From an uncultured Burkholderiales bacterium (GTDB lineage Bacteria; Pseudomonadota; Gammaproteobacteria; Burkholderiales; Burkholderiaceae_C): a stretch of DNA of 41,571 nucleotides. The notes beneath the pieces are model-generated. The model had not been told where the DNA came from. It saw only the letters and a list, made by a program, of their open reading frames with translations, and did not search any database. Below, in pieces: positions 1 to 9,001 of this stretch. Both the position numbers and the translations under genes were made by a program. The stretch is from positions 1 through 41,571 of the forward strand of contig CAIKVH010000137.1 in NCBI GenBank assembly GCA_903830725.1, written 5' to 3'. Within the stretch, counting starts at the first letter, position 1; every line of letters starts with the position of its first letter.

Positions 1-224
1 AGATACTGGCGGCGTAGGGAGTACTTGGGGGAGAAGAGTCTCTGCGCCAAAACAAATCCCATAAACCGAGCATGCAGTTATAAATGCGCCTCGACGAATG
101 ACTCGAAAAATACTTTTTAAACACTTTTGCGTTTGAAACAAAAATAACTCCCCTAAAAACTCAATTCCACATCAAATACGAAAACCAAAAAAAATCGCTC
201 TAGTAGCAAGGATAATCGATATCT
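1..224. other. Left-edge region, possibly the 5' end of a minus-strand gene
   Basis: No complete gene lies here. On the minus strand two overlapping frames are open to the window edge, one from an ATG at 73 (starting MLGLWDLFWRRD) and one from an ATG at 62 (starting MGFVLAQRLFSPKYS). Either could be the start of a gene that continues outside the window. Neither has a good ribosome binding site and I recognise no family. The stretch from about 110 to 200 is A-rich and may carry the promoter of the transporter gene that starts at 225. Confidence 0.2.
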
Positions 225-1232
225 ATGAACTTATTAACCCTAGGCGTTACGCAATTGCTCCGCGCCCGCTCCTCACTTGCCCATACTTCCCCCAAAGCGA
301 AAGGACTATTTTTTGCGGTCATAACAATCATCATTTGGGTAAGTTTCATTATCATTGCCCGAGCTTCATCGCATGGCACTTTATCGGGCCTGGACATTGC
401 CGCGCTTAGGATTCTTGGCGCCTCTAGCGTGCTAATTCCAATAGGTTTTTGGATCAACAAATCTAATTTCGAATCTCCCGACGCCAACGGCCCCTCTTCG
501 TTTTGGGGGCTATCACCACTCAACCTTCGCTTAACCATGCAGATGGGTCTTGCTGGCGGTCTTTTATATGCCGTTTTCTCTTACAGTGGATTTTTCTTTG
601 CCCCCGCTGCCCATGCCTCCGTGCTTCTTCCGGGCAGTCTGCCCCTGTGGACAACTCTGATCGCATGGGTTGTTATCTCCCAACCCATCAACACTCACAG
701 AATGTTGGGACTGTTTCTGATCTTAGTTGGAGACTTGTTAGTGGGGGGCTCCAGTTTATTCAACACGTTCTACAGTCCCGGTATGTGGCGCGGAGATTTA
801 CTCTTCATCTTAGCAAGTATTTCATGGTCCTTTTACACGGTGCTAGTGCGCCAACACAACGTTAAAGCCGTCCACGCAACCACTGCGATTACGGTCTTTG
901 CATTTTTTACATATATCCCCGCCTACATTTTCCTTTGTGTTTTTGGTTTAGTGAAATCCAATCTCCAAGAGGCCCCGCTAAGCACTCTCGCATTCCAATT
1001 TCTTTTTCAAGGCATCTTATCCGTAGTAATCTCAGGAATAACTTTTAATCAAATGATTCGTTACTTCGGTCCAGTTCGATCTACGATGATCACAGCTATA
1101 GTTCCAGGACTCTCCGCAATCGGGGCCAATATCATCTTGGGGGAATACATGAGCCTTAATGTTGCCGTTGGCCTTGGTTTGGTTACATTAGGAATATTAT
1201 TTGGCGTTCAACGGGTTTCACTTAAATCCTAG
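225..1232 (+). CDS. DMT-superfamily (EamA) transporter
   Basis: This is an inner-membrane permease of the drug/metabolite transporter superfamily, probably an exporter; the substrate cannot be told from sequence. The 335-residue protein has about ten hydrophobic segments in two EamA repeats, roughly residues 28-165 and 188-325. The first repeat ends in the usual EamA pattern around PAAHASVLLPGSLPLW, and the second carries GPVRSTMITAIVPGLSAI followed by LGEYMS, the typical proline/glycine-rich helix and conserved glutamate. The ATG at 225 follows an AAGGA about 13 bases upstream, which is a little far. It lies 20 bp upstream of tsaB on the same strand and could be cotranscribed, though no functional link is apparent. 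The family call is firm; the specificity is open. Confidence 0.85.
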   Translation: MNLLTLGVTQLLRARSSLAHTSPKAKGLFFAVITIIIWVSFIIIARASSHGTLSGLDIAALRILGASSVLIPIGFWINKSNFESPDANGPSSFWGLSPLNLRLTMQMGLAGGLLYAVFSYSGFFFAPAAHASVLLPGSLPLWTTLIAWVVISQPINTHRMLGLFLILVGDLLVGGSSLFNTFYSPGMWRGDLLFILASISWSFYTVLVRQHNVKAVHATTAITVFAFFTYIPAYIFLCVFGLVKSNLQEAPLSTLAFQFLFQGILSVVISGITFNQMIRYFGPVRSTMITAIVPGLSAIGANIILGEYMSLNVAVGLGLVTLGILFGVQRVSLKS

Positions 1233-1252
1233 TCCAATTTTACCGCTCTACA

Positions 1253-2023
1253 ATGGAATCGATGAAACTTCTTGCTCTTGAGGCTAGTGCCAATACCGTA
1301 TCTTTAGCCGTTCAAAACGCTCGCGGACGTTTTACGGATGAAATGCCTTCAAGCAATAAAGCATCAGCATGGCTTATTCCCGCTTTGCTCAAACTCCTAG
1401 AAGTCGCTCAAATCAATTTAAACGATTTAGATGCCATTTTGTTTGGTCAGGGGCCAGGTGCATTTACAGGGCTTCGAACCGTTTGTTCTGTCGTACAAGG
1501 ACTTTCCTTGGGTCTAAATGAGAGTTTGCCTATTTACGGCGTTGACACATTGCACCAACTGGCGCAAGCAGGATTAAACAGCGCAACCCCAAAAGCGCGC
1601 CTGACTTCCTCAATGGAGGATCCCTTACAATTTTTTTGCATCTTGGATGCTCGTATGGATGAGTGGTACGTTGCGACGTATGAATATAAAAATCTCCAGT
1701 GGAGTTGCTCCCAAAGCCCCGTTATTTGCAAACCTGAAGTGCTAAATTTTCCTTCGAGTTGGTCCCATCTTGAATTTACTTTATGTAGCAACATCGATGC
1801 TCCCCAATTACAGAAGCATAATGAACAACTTTTTCAAAATCCGCTACTACGGTTCTCTCATGTTTTTCCTAATGCTTCATTGTGTTTGGATTTAGCTCAG
1901 CAACTGCTCCTTAGTTCTAGCGCTGGTGGGGAGCTACTGAGCCCCCTGCGCGCCACTCCGGTCTACATTAGGGACCGTGTTGCGCTGACCACACAGGAGC
2001 GCGAGCGAGCTAAACTTATTTAA
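1253..2023 (+). CDS. tsaB: tRNA threonylcarbamoyladenosine biosynthesis protein TsaB
   Basis: TsaB is the scaffold partner of TsaD in the complex that transfers threonylcarbamoyl to A37 of ANN-decoding tRNAs in the cytoplasm. The 256-residue protein has the ASKHA-fold start KLLALEASANTVSLAV (residues 5-20) and the diagnostic loop GQGPGAFTGLR at residues 65-75, followed by the helix with VQGLSLGL. Length fits TsaB rather than the longer TsaD. An in-frame ATG at 1262 gives a protein beginning MKLLALEAS, which matches the family start better, so the first three residues are doubtful; neither ATG has a clear ribosome binding site. The rimI gene follows after 6 bp, the common tsaB-rimI pairing of proteobacteria. 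Confidence 0.93.
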   Translation: MESMKLLALEASANTVSLAVQNARGRFTDEMPSSNKASAWLIPALLKLLEVAQINLNDLDAILFGQGPGAFTGLRTVCSVVQGLSLGLNESLPIYGVDTLHQLAQAGLNSATPKARLTSSMEDPLQFFCILDARMDEWYVATYEYKNLQWSCSQSPVICKPEVLNFPSSWSHLEFTLCSNIDAPQLQKHNEQLFQNPLLRFSHVFPNASLCLDLAQQLLLSSSAGGELLSPLRATPVYIRDRVALTTQERERAKLI

Positions 2024-2029
2024 ACAGCA

Positions 2030-2557
2030 ATGAAGTCCCTTGCGCAAAACCTCTCTCTTGCGGCCAATAAACCCAACTTGGTATTGCGCAGTCTTTGCGA
2101 AGCGGATCTTCAGACTCTTTTACACATCGAATCCATATCGTACTCACACCCTTGGAGTCAAAATAATTTTTTAGACTCTTTGTCCTCTCATTACCTTATG
2201 CAGGGTCTCTTTGATAGCTCGACCTGCTCACCCAAAAGTAGCATGATTGGCTATTTTGTAGCCATGAAAGGTGTCGATGAATTACACCTTCTGAACCTAA
2301 CTGTTGCACCAGATTATCACAGGCGAGGTTATGCGAAATATTTGCTATCTCAACTGAAGATTTTGTCGGTTCAACAAGAGTTAAACTGGATTTGGCTCGA
2401 GGTGCGAATGAGTAACCAAGCGGCAATTGCCCTTTATACTTCCTATGGTTTCATAAAATCAGGGGTCCGTAAAAACTATTATCCATTAGGCCTAAAAGGC
2501 TCTAATGACCGAGAGGATGCGTTACTTATGAGCTACCAAGTCACACCATGCAATTAG
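2030..2557 (+). CDS. rimI: Ribosomal protein S18-alanine N-acetyltransferase RimI
   Basis: RimI is a GNAT acetyltransferase that uses acetyl-CoA to acetylate the N-terminal alanine of ribosomal protein S18. The 175-residue protein has the RimI start motif SHPWSQNNF (residues 39-47), the acetyl-CoA loop VAPDYHRRGYAKYLL (92-106, with RRGYA as the pyrophosphate-binding R/Q-x-x-G-x-A) and the C-terminal signature LEVRMSNQAAIALYTSYGF (123-141). It is longer than the usual ~150 residues because of an N-terminal extension of about 15 residues; no convincing later start was seen. The last 10 bases overlap the start of the next gene in another frame, so the two are probably translationally coupled. 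Confidence 0.93.
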   Translation: MKSLAQNLSLAANKPNLVLRSLCEADLQTLLHIESISYSHPWSQNNFLDSLSSHYLMQGLFDSSTCSPKSSMIGYFVAMKGVDELHLLNLTVAPDYHRRGYAKYLLSQLKILSVQQELNWIWLEVRMSNQAAIALYTSYGFIKSGVRKNYYPLGLKGSNDREDALLMSYQVTPCN

Positions 2558-3516
2558 ATTCGCGTCAAATTAAGATTCTTCAAGAAATGGGCATTCCCAT
2601 GGCCGGGTTTGCGCTACAAAAAAATTCGTCTATACACCTGCGCGAGAAGCAACTGGAGATCTCTTTACCAGATACAAGCACTGGGGCACGCCAAATTACA
2701 AGTCCTTCCGCTTCAAACCCCAAATTAACGACCCCGGGTGGCGCACAACGTGATTCGAAGCAAAATCAGGACAAGCTCCCTCAACAAATCTATACACCAA
2801 CAAACACCTCACTCATCAATTCGCTTGATTGGTTGGCACTTCAAGAAACCGTTTCAACTTGCCAAGCCTGCGCTTTATCCACATCTCGTCAGCGCGTCGT
2901 TTGGGGTTCACAGATCGAAGTTCACAACAATAAACCTATATCCAAACCACTGGAGCTTAAAGAAGGCTTGGATTGGCTTGTTATAGATCACTGTCCAACT
3001 GATTTAGAGGATCAGACAGGCAACCCCCTTTCAAGCGATTCGGGACTATTACTTTTTAATATGCTGAAAGCACTTTGTGTGCATGAGCAACCCTCCAATC
3101 CCGTTGTTCGCTCGGTAAATATCATCAATGCCGTCAAATGCCATCCACCGGGGGGGCGAAATCCCGATGGGTTTGAAACGAATCAATGTAAATCGTACTT
3201 GCAACGTCAAGTTGAATTGTTAAAGCCTAGGGCAATTTTGATACTTGGCCTACCCACGTATAAGGCTATTTTCTTAGACCCTTCTATAAGTCAATCCACG
3301 GACTCGCTAGTCAATGCCGTTCAGGATTTGAAAACTCCCCCACTCACGCAACTTCGAAATGAAGTATTGCACTTATACGGCGTCCCCACCTTTATAACTT
3401 ATCACCCCGGGTCTTTACTTTTGCACCCCCAGGATAAATCCAAATCTTGGCAAGATTTATCACGTGCACAAGCTTACTTGCTCGCCCAGGAGCAATCGAA
3501 ACAAAAATTAAGCTGA
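2548..3516 (+). CDS. Divergent family 4-type uracil-DNA glycosylase-like Fe-S protein
   Basis: The C-terminal two thirds (residues ~95-315) has the family 4 uracil-DNA glycosylase layout. Four cysteines (C105, C108, C198, C214) sit where the 4Fe-4S cluster ligands are expected, in CQAC, NAVKCHPPGGRNPDG and QCKSYL. The histidine loop YHPGSLLLHP lies at 285-294. The first catalytic motif, normally GE-x-PG-x-x-ED...PF, reads IDHCPTDLEDQTGNPL (146-161): the G-E-x-P-G core and the uracil-stacking Phe are gone, while ED and the later His remain. Residues 1-27 (DSRQIKILQEMGI) resemble the start of HolD, the psi clamp-loader subunit, and a low-complexity linker joins the two parts. It overlaps rimI by 10 bp. 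It could be an active but divergent glycosylase or a repurposed protein; the family is firm, the activity doubtful. Confidence 0.75.
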   Translation: MQLDSRQIKILQEMGIPMAGFALQKNSSIHLREKQLEISLPDTSTGARQITSPSASNPKLTTPGGAQRDSKQNQDKLPQQIYTPTNTSLINSLDWLALQETVSTCQACALSTSRQRVVWGSQIEVHNNKPISKPLELKEGLDWLVIDHCPTDLEDQTGNPLSSDSGLLLFNMLKALCVHEQPSNPVVRSVNIINAVKCHPPGGRNPDGFETNQCKSYLQRQVELLKPRAILILGLPTYKAIFLDPSISQSTDSLVNAVQDLKTPPLTQLRNEVLHLYGVPTFITYHPGSLLLHPQDKSKSWQDLSRAQAYLLAQEQSKQKLS

Positions 3517-3557
3517 ATTTTATTAAACTACTTTAAAAAGAATATTCCTTGCAAAAA

Positions 3558-4394
3558 ATGTCTTTTACACAAATGCTTGAAAAAGCACATTCTGATAATC
3601 ATTCGATGCTGTGTGTGGGATTAGATCCCGAGCCGAGTAAATTTCCAACATCATTCAATGGTAAAAAAGACGCCATATTTGACTTTTGCACCAGCATCGT
3701 AGATGCGACTCACGACTTGGCTATTGCCTTTAAACCGCAGATTGCTTATTTTGCTGCGCATCAAGCAGAAGACCAATTGGCTCGACTGATACGCCATATA
3801 AAAAGGGTTGCTCCGCATATTCCAGTCATTTTGGATGCCAAACGTGGAGACATTGGAGCAACCTCACAGCAATATGCAGTAGAGGCCTTCGAACGATATG
3901 AAGCAGATGCCGTAACACTTTCTCCATTTATGGGTTTTGACTCCATTGAACCGTATCTTAAATATAAAAATAAAGGGGTCTTTTTACTGTGTCGCACATC
4001 AAACAAAGGGGGCGATGATTTTCAAAACCTTCGCTTGGCAGACAAACCAGGAAACCCCACCCTATATGAGTACATCGCGCAACTGGCGGAACGTGATTGG
4101 AATACAAGCGGACAACTTGGCCTTGTTGTAGGGGCAACCTATCCCACAGAAATCTCTAAAGTAAGAGCTATTGCCCCTAGCTTGCCGCTTTTAATTCCTG
4201 GAGTAGGCGCACAAGGTGGAGACGCTGTCGCAACTGTGCGAGCCGGAAGGACCAAACGCGGGGCGGTATTGATCAACTCGTCCCGCGCGATCTTATACGC
4301 CTCACAGGGATCAGATTTTGAGGCGTCAGCCCGCACTAAAGCCCTAGAGACGCGGGACTTATTAAATGCTGCAACTCTGGACAATCATCCTTAG
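3558..4394 (+). CDS. pyrF: Orotidine 5'-phosphate decarboxylase, type 2
   Basis: PyrF decarboxylates orotidine monophosphate to UMP, the last step of de novo pyrimidine synthesis, in the cytosol. The product has the type 2 (long, ~275-residue) form: CVGLDPEP near the N-terminus, the catalytic VILDAKRGDIGAT motif (the K and D of KRGDI act on the substrate) and the phosphate-binding segment LLIPGVGAQGGD. I place the start at the ATG at 3558, giving MSFTQMLEKAHSDN as in relatives; an in-frame TTG at 3549 adds three residues, and neither has a good ribosome binding site. It is the last plus-strand gene of this group and ends only 22 bp from the convergent uvrA stop, with no hairpin terminator visible. 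Confidence 0.95.
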   Translation: MSFTQMLEKAHSDNHSMLCVGLDPEPSKFPTSFNGKKDAIFDFCTSIVDATHDLAIAFKPQIAYFAAHQAEDQLARLIRHIKRVAPHIPVILDAKRGDIGATSQQYAVEAFERYEADAVTLSPFMGFDSIEPYLKYKNKGVFLLCRTSNKGGDDFQNLRLADKPGNPTLYEYIAQLAERDWNTSGQLGLVVGATYPTEISKVRAIAPSLPLLIPGVGAQGGDAVATVRAGRTKRGAVLINSSRAILYASQGSDFEASARTKALETRDLLNAATLDNHP

Positions 4395-4416
4395 GCCTAT
4401 CCAAAATGTATGTCTT

Positions 4417-7404
4417 TTATTCATTTTGTTGATGCAACAGTTTCTTTAAATAAAGCCCCGTAAACCCGTCTGATTGAGCCGCAATTTGCTCTGGCGTGCC
4501 AACGCAGACGACCTGTCCACCGCCGTCCCCTCCTTCTGGGCCCATATCAATGATCCAATCTGCAGTTTTGATCACATCTAAATTGTGCTCAATCACTACG
4601 ACTGTATTGCCTGCGTCCACAAGTTGATGCAAAACCTTTAGAAGCAGATCTATATCAGCGAAGTGCAGACCCGTTGTGGGTTCATCTAAAATATAGAGCG
4701 TCCTTCCCGTGTCACGTCGAGATAACTCAAGCGCCAACTTCACCCGCTGAGCCTCCCCCCCTGATAGCGTTGTAGCTGATTGCCCTAGCTTGATATAACT
4801 CAAGCCCACATCCAAAAGAGTTTGAAGTTTTCTGGCCAACGTGGGTACTGCTTTAAAAAATACGTACGCATCCTCAACCGTGAGGTCCAAGATTTGAGCT
4901 ATGTTTTTACCCTTGTATTGAATTTCTAATGTTTCACGGTTGTATCGCTTACCATGACACAAATCACATGGGACATAGACATCTGGTAAAAAATGCATCT
5001 CAACTTTAACGACGCCGTCCCCCTGACACGCCTCGCATCGACCGCCTGCAACATTAAAGGAAAACCGACCCGCTTCATATCCTCGCTCCCTTGCGACCGG
5101 TACTTCCGCCATAAGCTCTCGGATAGGGGTGAACAATCCCGTATAAGTTGCAGGATTACTGCGCGGGGTTCGCCCAATAGGGCTTTGATCGACATTGATA
5201 ACCTTGTCAAAGTGCTCCAGACCAATGATATCTGTGTGAGGCGCAGACTCGGCATGTGCGTGATGAATATGGGCCGCAGCTGCTGTGTACAAAGTGTCAT
5301 TGACTAGCGTTGATTTACCGGACCCTGATACGCCAGTGACGCACGTAAAAAGGCCAACGGGAAATTCAACATTCACACTTTTAAGGTTATTTCCCCTTGC
5401 CCCTTCTATCCTCAAGCACTGCAAAGGCGCAGTAGTTAATGTTGACGCATCGGATACCACTGCAAAAGGATTTACATTGGTGGAGTGGGCTTTGGCTTTT
5501 TGATTTCCGCCCTTGCTTTTAGGAGCCTTTGCGGGCGGTGCTTTAATCACCTCGGCCAACCAGGATCTTCTTCTAGGAGGCACAGCAATTTCCAGAGCTC
5601 CAGATAGATAGCGTCCCGTCAAGGACTGCGCATTGGCCTTAATTTGCGCAGGAGTTCCCTGTGCCATAACACGCCCCCCGTGAACACCAGCACCCGGGCC
5701 CATATCTACACAAAAATCCGCGGCAAGAATCATATCCTCATCGTGTTCTACAACGATAACGCTATTGCCAATATCACGCAAGTGAATCAGTGTCCCGATC
5801 AAACGGTCATTATCTCGTTGGTGTAAGCCAATGCTTGGCTCATCTAACACGTACATGACCCCAGTTAAGCCCGATCCGATTTGAGAAGCAAGTCGGATTC
5901 TTTGCGCCTCTCCTCCGGATAAAGTTTCTGCACTCCTCGCCAAACTCAGATAGCTCAGTCCTACATCATTCAAAAACTTTAAACGGGAGACAATCTCTTT
6001 CACCACCTTATCAGCGATTTCAGCCTTAGCACCACGCAGCGTCAAAGCTTGGAAATATTGCCAAGAATGGCCCAGGGTCATATGGTTAATTTCATGAATT
6101 GTCCGCATTTGTTCATCCTCACCAAGACGAACAAATCGCGCCTCCTTGCGAAGCCGTGTTCCCGCACACGCCTCGCACGCTCTAGCACCCCTATAACGAG
6201 ATAGCTCCTCTTTAACGACGGAGGAGTCACTCTCCTTATAGCGACGAGCCATATTTGGAATCACCCCCTCAAATGGGTGCCGTTTAATGCTTTTACGGCC
6301 TTGGGCTGACTCCTGAGAACTGCCCGTATGTGTTGAATAGTTGAATTTGATGCTTTCATCGCCAGAGCCAAATAGAATAATGTTTTGAACCTTCTCGCTC
6401 AACTCTTCAAAGGGCGCTTCAACATCAAAGGCATAATGCTCTCCCAAACTTTGCAGCATGGAGAAGAAAGCTTGGTTTCTTCGGTCCCATCCTTTAATTG
6501 CCCCACTGGCTAAACTGATCGAGGGAAATGCGACCACCCTAGAGACATCAAACGTTTCTTCTATTCCAAGCCCCTCACAATTGGGGCAAGCACCTTGTGG
6601 GGAGTTAAAAGAGAAGAGTCTCGGCTCGAGTTCTGATAATGAAAAGCTACATACTGGACATGCAAATTTTGCATTAAAGATTTGTTGCGCCTGTGTGTCC
6701 ATCTCCTGTACACACACTCTCCCATCGGCTAGTCGTAGCGCTGTCTCGATGCTTTCAGCCAATCGTTGCTTAATATCCTCACGAACTTTAATTCTGTCAA
6801 TTACGACATCCACATCGTGTTTGTCGTTTTTCTTAAGAGCTTGCAGATCACCAACTTCTTGAATCTGTCCATCGACACGAAACCGAACAAATCCCTGAGC
6901 CTGCATGTCTTTGAATATTTCCTCAAACTCCCCTTTTCGTCCCCTCACTATCGGAGCAAGAATCATGATCTTTGTGTCCTCAGGCATTAAGAGCACTGCG
7001 TCTACCATCTGCGCTACGCTAAAGGATCTCAGTGCAATTCCGTGCTCTGGGCAGTGAGGCGTTCCCGCCCTAGCAAATAAAAGTCTTAAGTAATCATGGA
7101 TTTCGGTGACAGTCCCAACTGTTGACCGTGGGTTGTGGCTGGCGGCTTTTTGCTCAATAGCTATCGCTGGTGAGAGTCCCTCAATAACATCTACATCCGG
7201 CTTATCCATTCGTTGCAGAAATTGTCGAGCATAAGCCGACAAACTCTCCACATATCGGCGCTGTCCTTCTGCATAAAGGGTATCAAACGCAAGACTCGAT
7301 TTACCAGAGCCAGATAAACCGGTAATTACAACCAAACGGTTTCGAGGAATATCTAGATCAATATTTTTTAAGTTGTGCGTACGCACACCTCGTAAACTAA
7401 TCAT
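4417..7404 (-). CDS. uvrA: Excinuclease ABC subunit A
   Basis: UvrA is the damage-sensing ATPase of nucleotide excision repair; it loads UvrB onto damaged DNA. Both ABC halves are complete: Walker [10 protein letters not shown] (residues ~29-37) and GVSGSGKST, two signatures LSGGEAQR, and Walker B/D-loop segments [10 protein letters not shown] and [10 protein letters not shown]. Both zinc modules are present (CPVC...CPNC and CEAC...CDLC). I start it at the ATG at 7404 ([14 protein letters not shown]), where family similarity begins; an open extension of 47 residues to a TTG at 7545 has no conserved features and is probably not translated. An AGGA lies almost against the ATG, an unusually tight spacing. 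At 995 residues it is long because of a basic Ala/Pro/Lys-rich linker between the halves. I saw no LexA-type box upstream. Confidence 0.97.
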   Translation of the reverse strand: MISLRGVRTHNLKNIDLDIPRNRLVVITGLSGSGKSSLAFDTLYAEGQRRYVESLSAYARQFLQRMDKPDVDVIEGLSPAIAIEQKAASHNPRSTVGTVTEIHDYLRLLFARAGTPHCPEHGIALRSFSVAQMVDAVLLMPEDTKIMILAPIVRGRKGEFEEIFKDMQAQGFVRFRVDGQIQEVGDLQALKKNDKHDVDVVIDRIKVREDIKQRLAESIETALRLADGRVCVQEMDTQAQQIFNAKFACPVCSFSLSELEPRLFSFNSPQGACPNCEGLGIEETFDVSRVVAFPSISLASGAIKGWDRRNQAFFSMLQSLGEHYAFDVEAPFEELSEKVQNIILFGSGDESIKFNYSTHTGSSQESAQGRKSIKRHPFEGVIPNMARRYKESDSSVVKEELSRYRGARACEACAGTRLRKEARFVRLGEDEQMRTIHEINHMTLGHSWQYFQALTLRGAKAEIADKVVKEIVSRLKFLNDVGLSYLSLARSAETLSGGEAQRIRLASQIGSGLTGVMYVLDEPSIGLHQRDNDRLIGTLIHLRDIGNSVIVVEHDEDMILAADFCVDMGPGAGVHGGRVMAQGTPAQIKANAQSLTGRYLSGALEIAVPPRRRSWLAEVIKAPPAKAPKSKGGNQKAKAHSTNVNPFAVVSDASTLTTAPLQCLRIEGARGNNLKSVNVEFPVGLFTCVTGVSGSGKSTLVNDTLYTAAAAHIHHAHAESAPHTDIIGLEHFDKVINVDQSPIGRTPRSNPATYTGLFTPIRELMAEVPVARERGYEAGRFSFNVAGGRCEACQGDGVVKVEMHFLPDVYVPCDLCHGKRYNRETLEIQYKGKNIAQILDLTVEDAYVFFKAVPTLARKLQTLLDVGLSYIKLGQSATTLSGGEAQRVKLALELSRRDTGRTLYILDEPTTGLHFADIDLLLKVLHQLVDAGNTVVVIEHNLDVIKTADWIIDMGPEGGDGGGQVVCVGTPEQIAAQSDGFTGLYLKKLLHQQNE

Positions 7405-7730
7405 TCCTAAATTTTGCGCAAGGTATGCGCCGTCGTGGGGAGCGTTCACTGCGTTATGCTTCTTGGTTAAATCATTAAATACGCCCAAACTGAGCAACCT
7501 TAGATCATATCGAAGGTAAGGCTGTTTTAATAGCCATTGCACCAAGAAATTTATAACTTAATTCACATTCACGCACAGATTCATGCTTAAGTATGGTTTT
7601 TATATCTCGAGCTGAATAAATTAAGCCCTAATAATACCTTGCCTGGTGGCTATTTAAACGCAGAGGGTTCAAGGAACACGTTGCAAGTTTGCCTAAACAT
7701 TTATATTGTTTCTGAGTCCAATCCAACGAT
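7405..7730. other. 326-bp gap between alr and uvrA
   Basis: This gap must hold the uvrA promoter and leader, but I could not find a convincing sigma-70 promoter, an SOS (LexA) box or a hairpin terminator for alr. The part from 7405 to 7545 is an open extension of the uvrA frame without conserved protein features. The part from about 7546 to 7660 is AT-rich. No small gene or RNA was recognised. Confidence 0.5.
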
Positions 7731-8861
7731 TTAAATCGGAACTGCGTCTTGCTCAACGACAACTCTTGGGGCGACTGCACACATTAGCTCATAACCAATC
7801 GTCCCTGCATAATTGGCTACTTCGTCTATGGGTAGGGTGATGCCCTCAGATGTATTTCCCCATAATGTAATTTCAGAGCCGATCCTGGGCTGTAACCCTC
7901 TTTCTAATACGGGATTTAAATTCACGGTCATCATGTCCATACTGACTCGTCCAAAGAGATTACACCGCACGCCGCCCTCAAAGAAGACCTGCGCGCTTTG
8001 ACTTATGGCTCTTGGATATCCATCTGCATACCCACAGGCAACCACGCCAATCAACATATTTTGTTGCGCAACATGATCCGAGCCGTACCCAACTCTGTCG
8101 CCAACGCGCACCGTCTGCAATCCAATGATTTCGCTCCTCAAGCTCTGTGCAGGTAAAAGCCCCAACTGATCAGCGGATTTTTGATGCGGGTCTGGACTTG
8201 CCCCGTAAAGCGCAATTCCAGGTCTAACCCAATCTTCCGCAACACTGACTTTCGAAACTATATCTGGGTGCCCCAAAATGGCGCCGCTGTTACTTAAAGA
8301 ACGTTCGCCAGGCAAATCAAGGCAGGTCTCATGAAAAACACGTAGGCTTTCCATAATGTCCTCAGCAGTCTCGGTTCTTGCAAAATGACACATTAATGAA
8401 ATTTCTTCGACTTGATGCATCGCATTTAGGCGAGACCAAACCGATCTAAACTGAAGTGGATCAAAACCTAGCCTATTCATTCCCGCATTTAGTTTTAAGA
8501 AAACACGGTGACCTTGCTGGGTTTTATGGGCGCTAAGCATTTCTATTTGCGCATCATTGTGGACTGTATGCCACAACCCTAAACGAGAGCATATTTCTAA
8601 GTCCCTAGCCTCAAATATGCCTTCTAGCAATAGAATTGGGCCTCTCCAGCCCATTTCTCGAAGTTGTTGGGCTTCATCCAAATCCAATAAAGCAAACCCG
8701 TCAGCTCCTCGCAATGCATCAAAAACATTTTTCAGCCCATGTCCGTAAGCATTTGCCTTAACCACAGCCCAAACTTTGGCATTTTGTGCTTTTAATTGGA
8801 CCCGTCGCAAATTGTGCTGCAACGCTGCATAATGGATGATCGAACGAATAGGTCTGGACAT
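7731..8861 (-). CDS. alr: Alanine racemase
   Basis: A PLP enzyme that interconverts L- and D-alanine and supplies D-alanine for peptidoglycan. The 376-residue protein is full length. The PLP lysine is K35 in AVVKANAYGHG (residues 32-42), and the second catalytic base is Y259 in VGYGSDHV. The conserved GRVSMDM motif at 304-310 and the C-terminal YELMCAVAPRV are also intact. Sequence alone cannot separate the constitutive (Alr) from the catabolic (DadX) form; with no D-amino-acid dehydrogenase gene nearby, the biosynthetic role is favoured. It is transcribed divergently from lplT, and a good candidate promoter lies 23-51 bases upstream of the ATG. Confidence 0.95.
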   Translation of the reverse strand: MSRPIRSIIHYAALQHNLRRVQLKAQNAKVWAVVKANAYGHGLKNVFDALRGADGFALLDLDEAQQLREMGWRGPILLLEGIFEARDLEICSRLGLWHTVHNDAQIEMLSAHKTQQGHRVFLKLNAGMNRLGFDPLQFRSVWSRLNAMHQVEEISLMCHFARTETAEDIMESLRVFHETCLDLPGERSLSNSGAILGHPDIVSKVSVAEDWVRPGIALYGASPDPHQKSADQLGLLPAQSLRSEIIGLQTVRVGDRVGYGSDHVAQQNMLIGVVACGYADGYPRAISQSAQVFFEGGVRCNLFGRVSMDMMTVNLNPVLERGLQPRIGSEITLWGNTSEGITLPIDEVANYAGTIGYELMCAVAPRVVVEQDAVPI

Positions 8862-8883
8862 ACGAATTTTGAGTACTGGTCGT

Positions 8884-8912
8884 GTTATAACCTGAGTTGT
8901 TTAAATTCTAAA
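8884..8912 (-). promoter_or_regulatory. Putative sigma-70 promoter of alr
   Basis: On the minus strand a TTTAGA (8912-8907) and a TATAAC (8889-8884) are separated by exactly 17 bp, matching 4 of 6 and 5 of 6 consensus positions. Transcription would begin close to 8877 and leave a short leader of about 15 bases before the alr ATG. Predicted by pattern only. Confidence 0.4.
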
Positions 8913-9001
8913 ATCTTTATTTGTTAAATGTTACTTGTTTTACTAAATAAATATTGTTTGCCTTTTAACATCGGCACACTGAGCATTTCAAATCACAATC
9001 A

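Noticed and set aside
3461-3475. CACGTG core near 3.46 kb resembling parS
   Set aside because: Only the central TCACGTG matches; the flanks differ, so it is not a parS site.
4993-5307. Long open frame opposite uvrA on the plus strand
   Set aside because: Shadow of the second ABC half of uvrA; no start signal and no recognisable protein features.
7405-7545. 47-residue N-terminal extension of uvrA from a TTG at 7545
   Set aside because: No family conservation; the normal UvrA start is the ATG at 7404 and the extension begins with a rare codon without a ribosome binding site.
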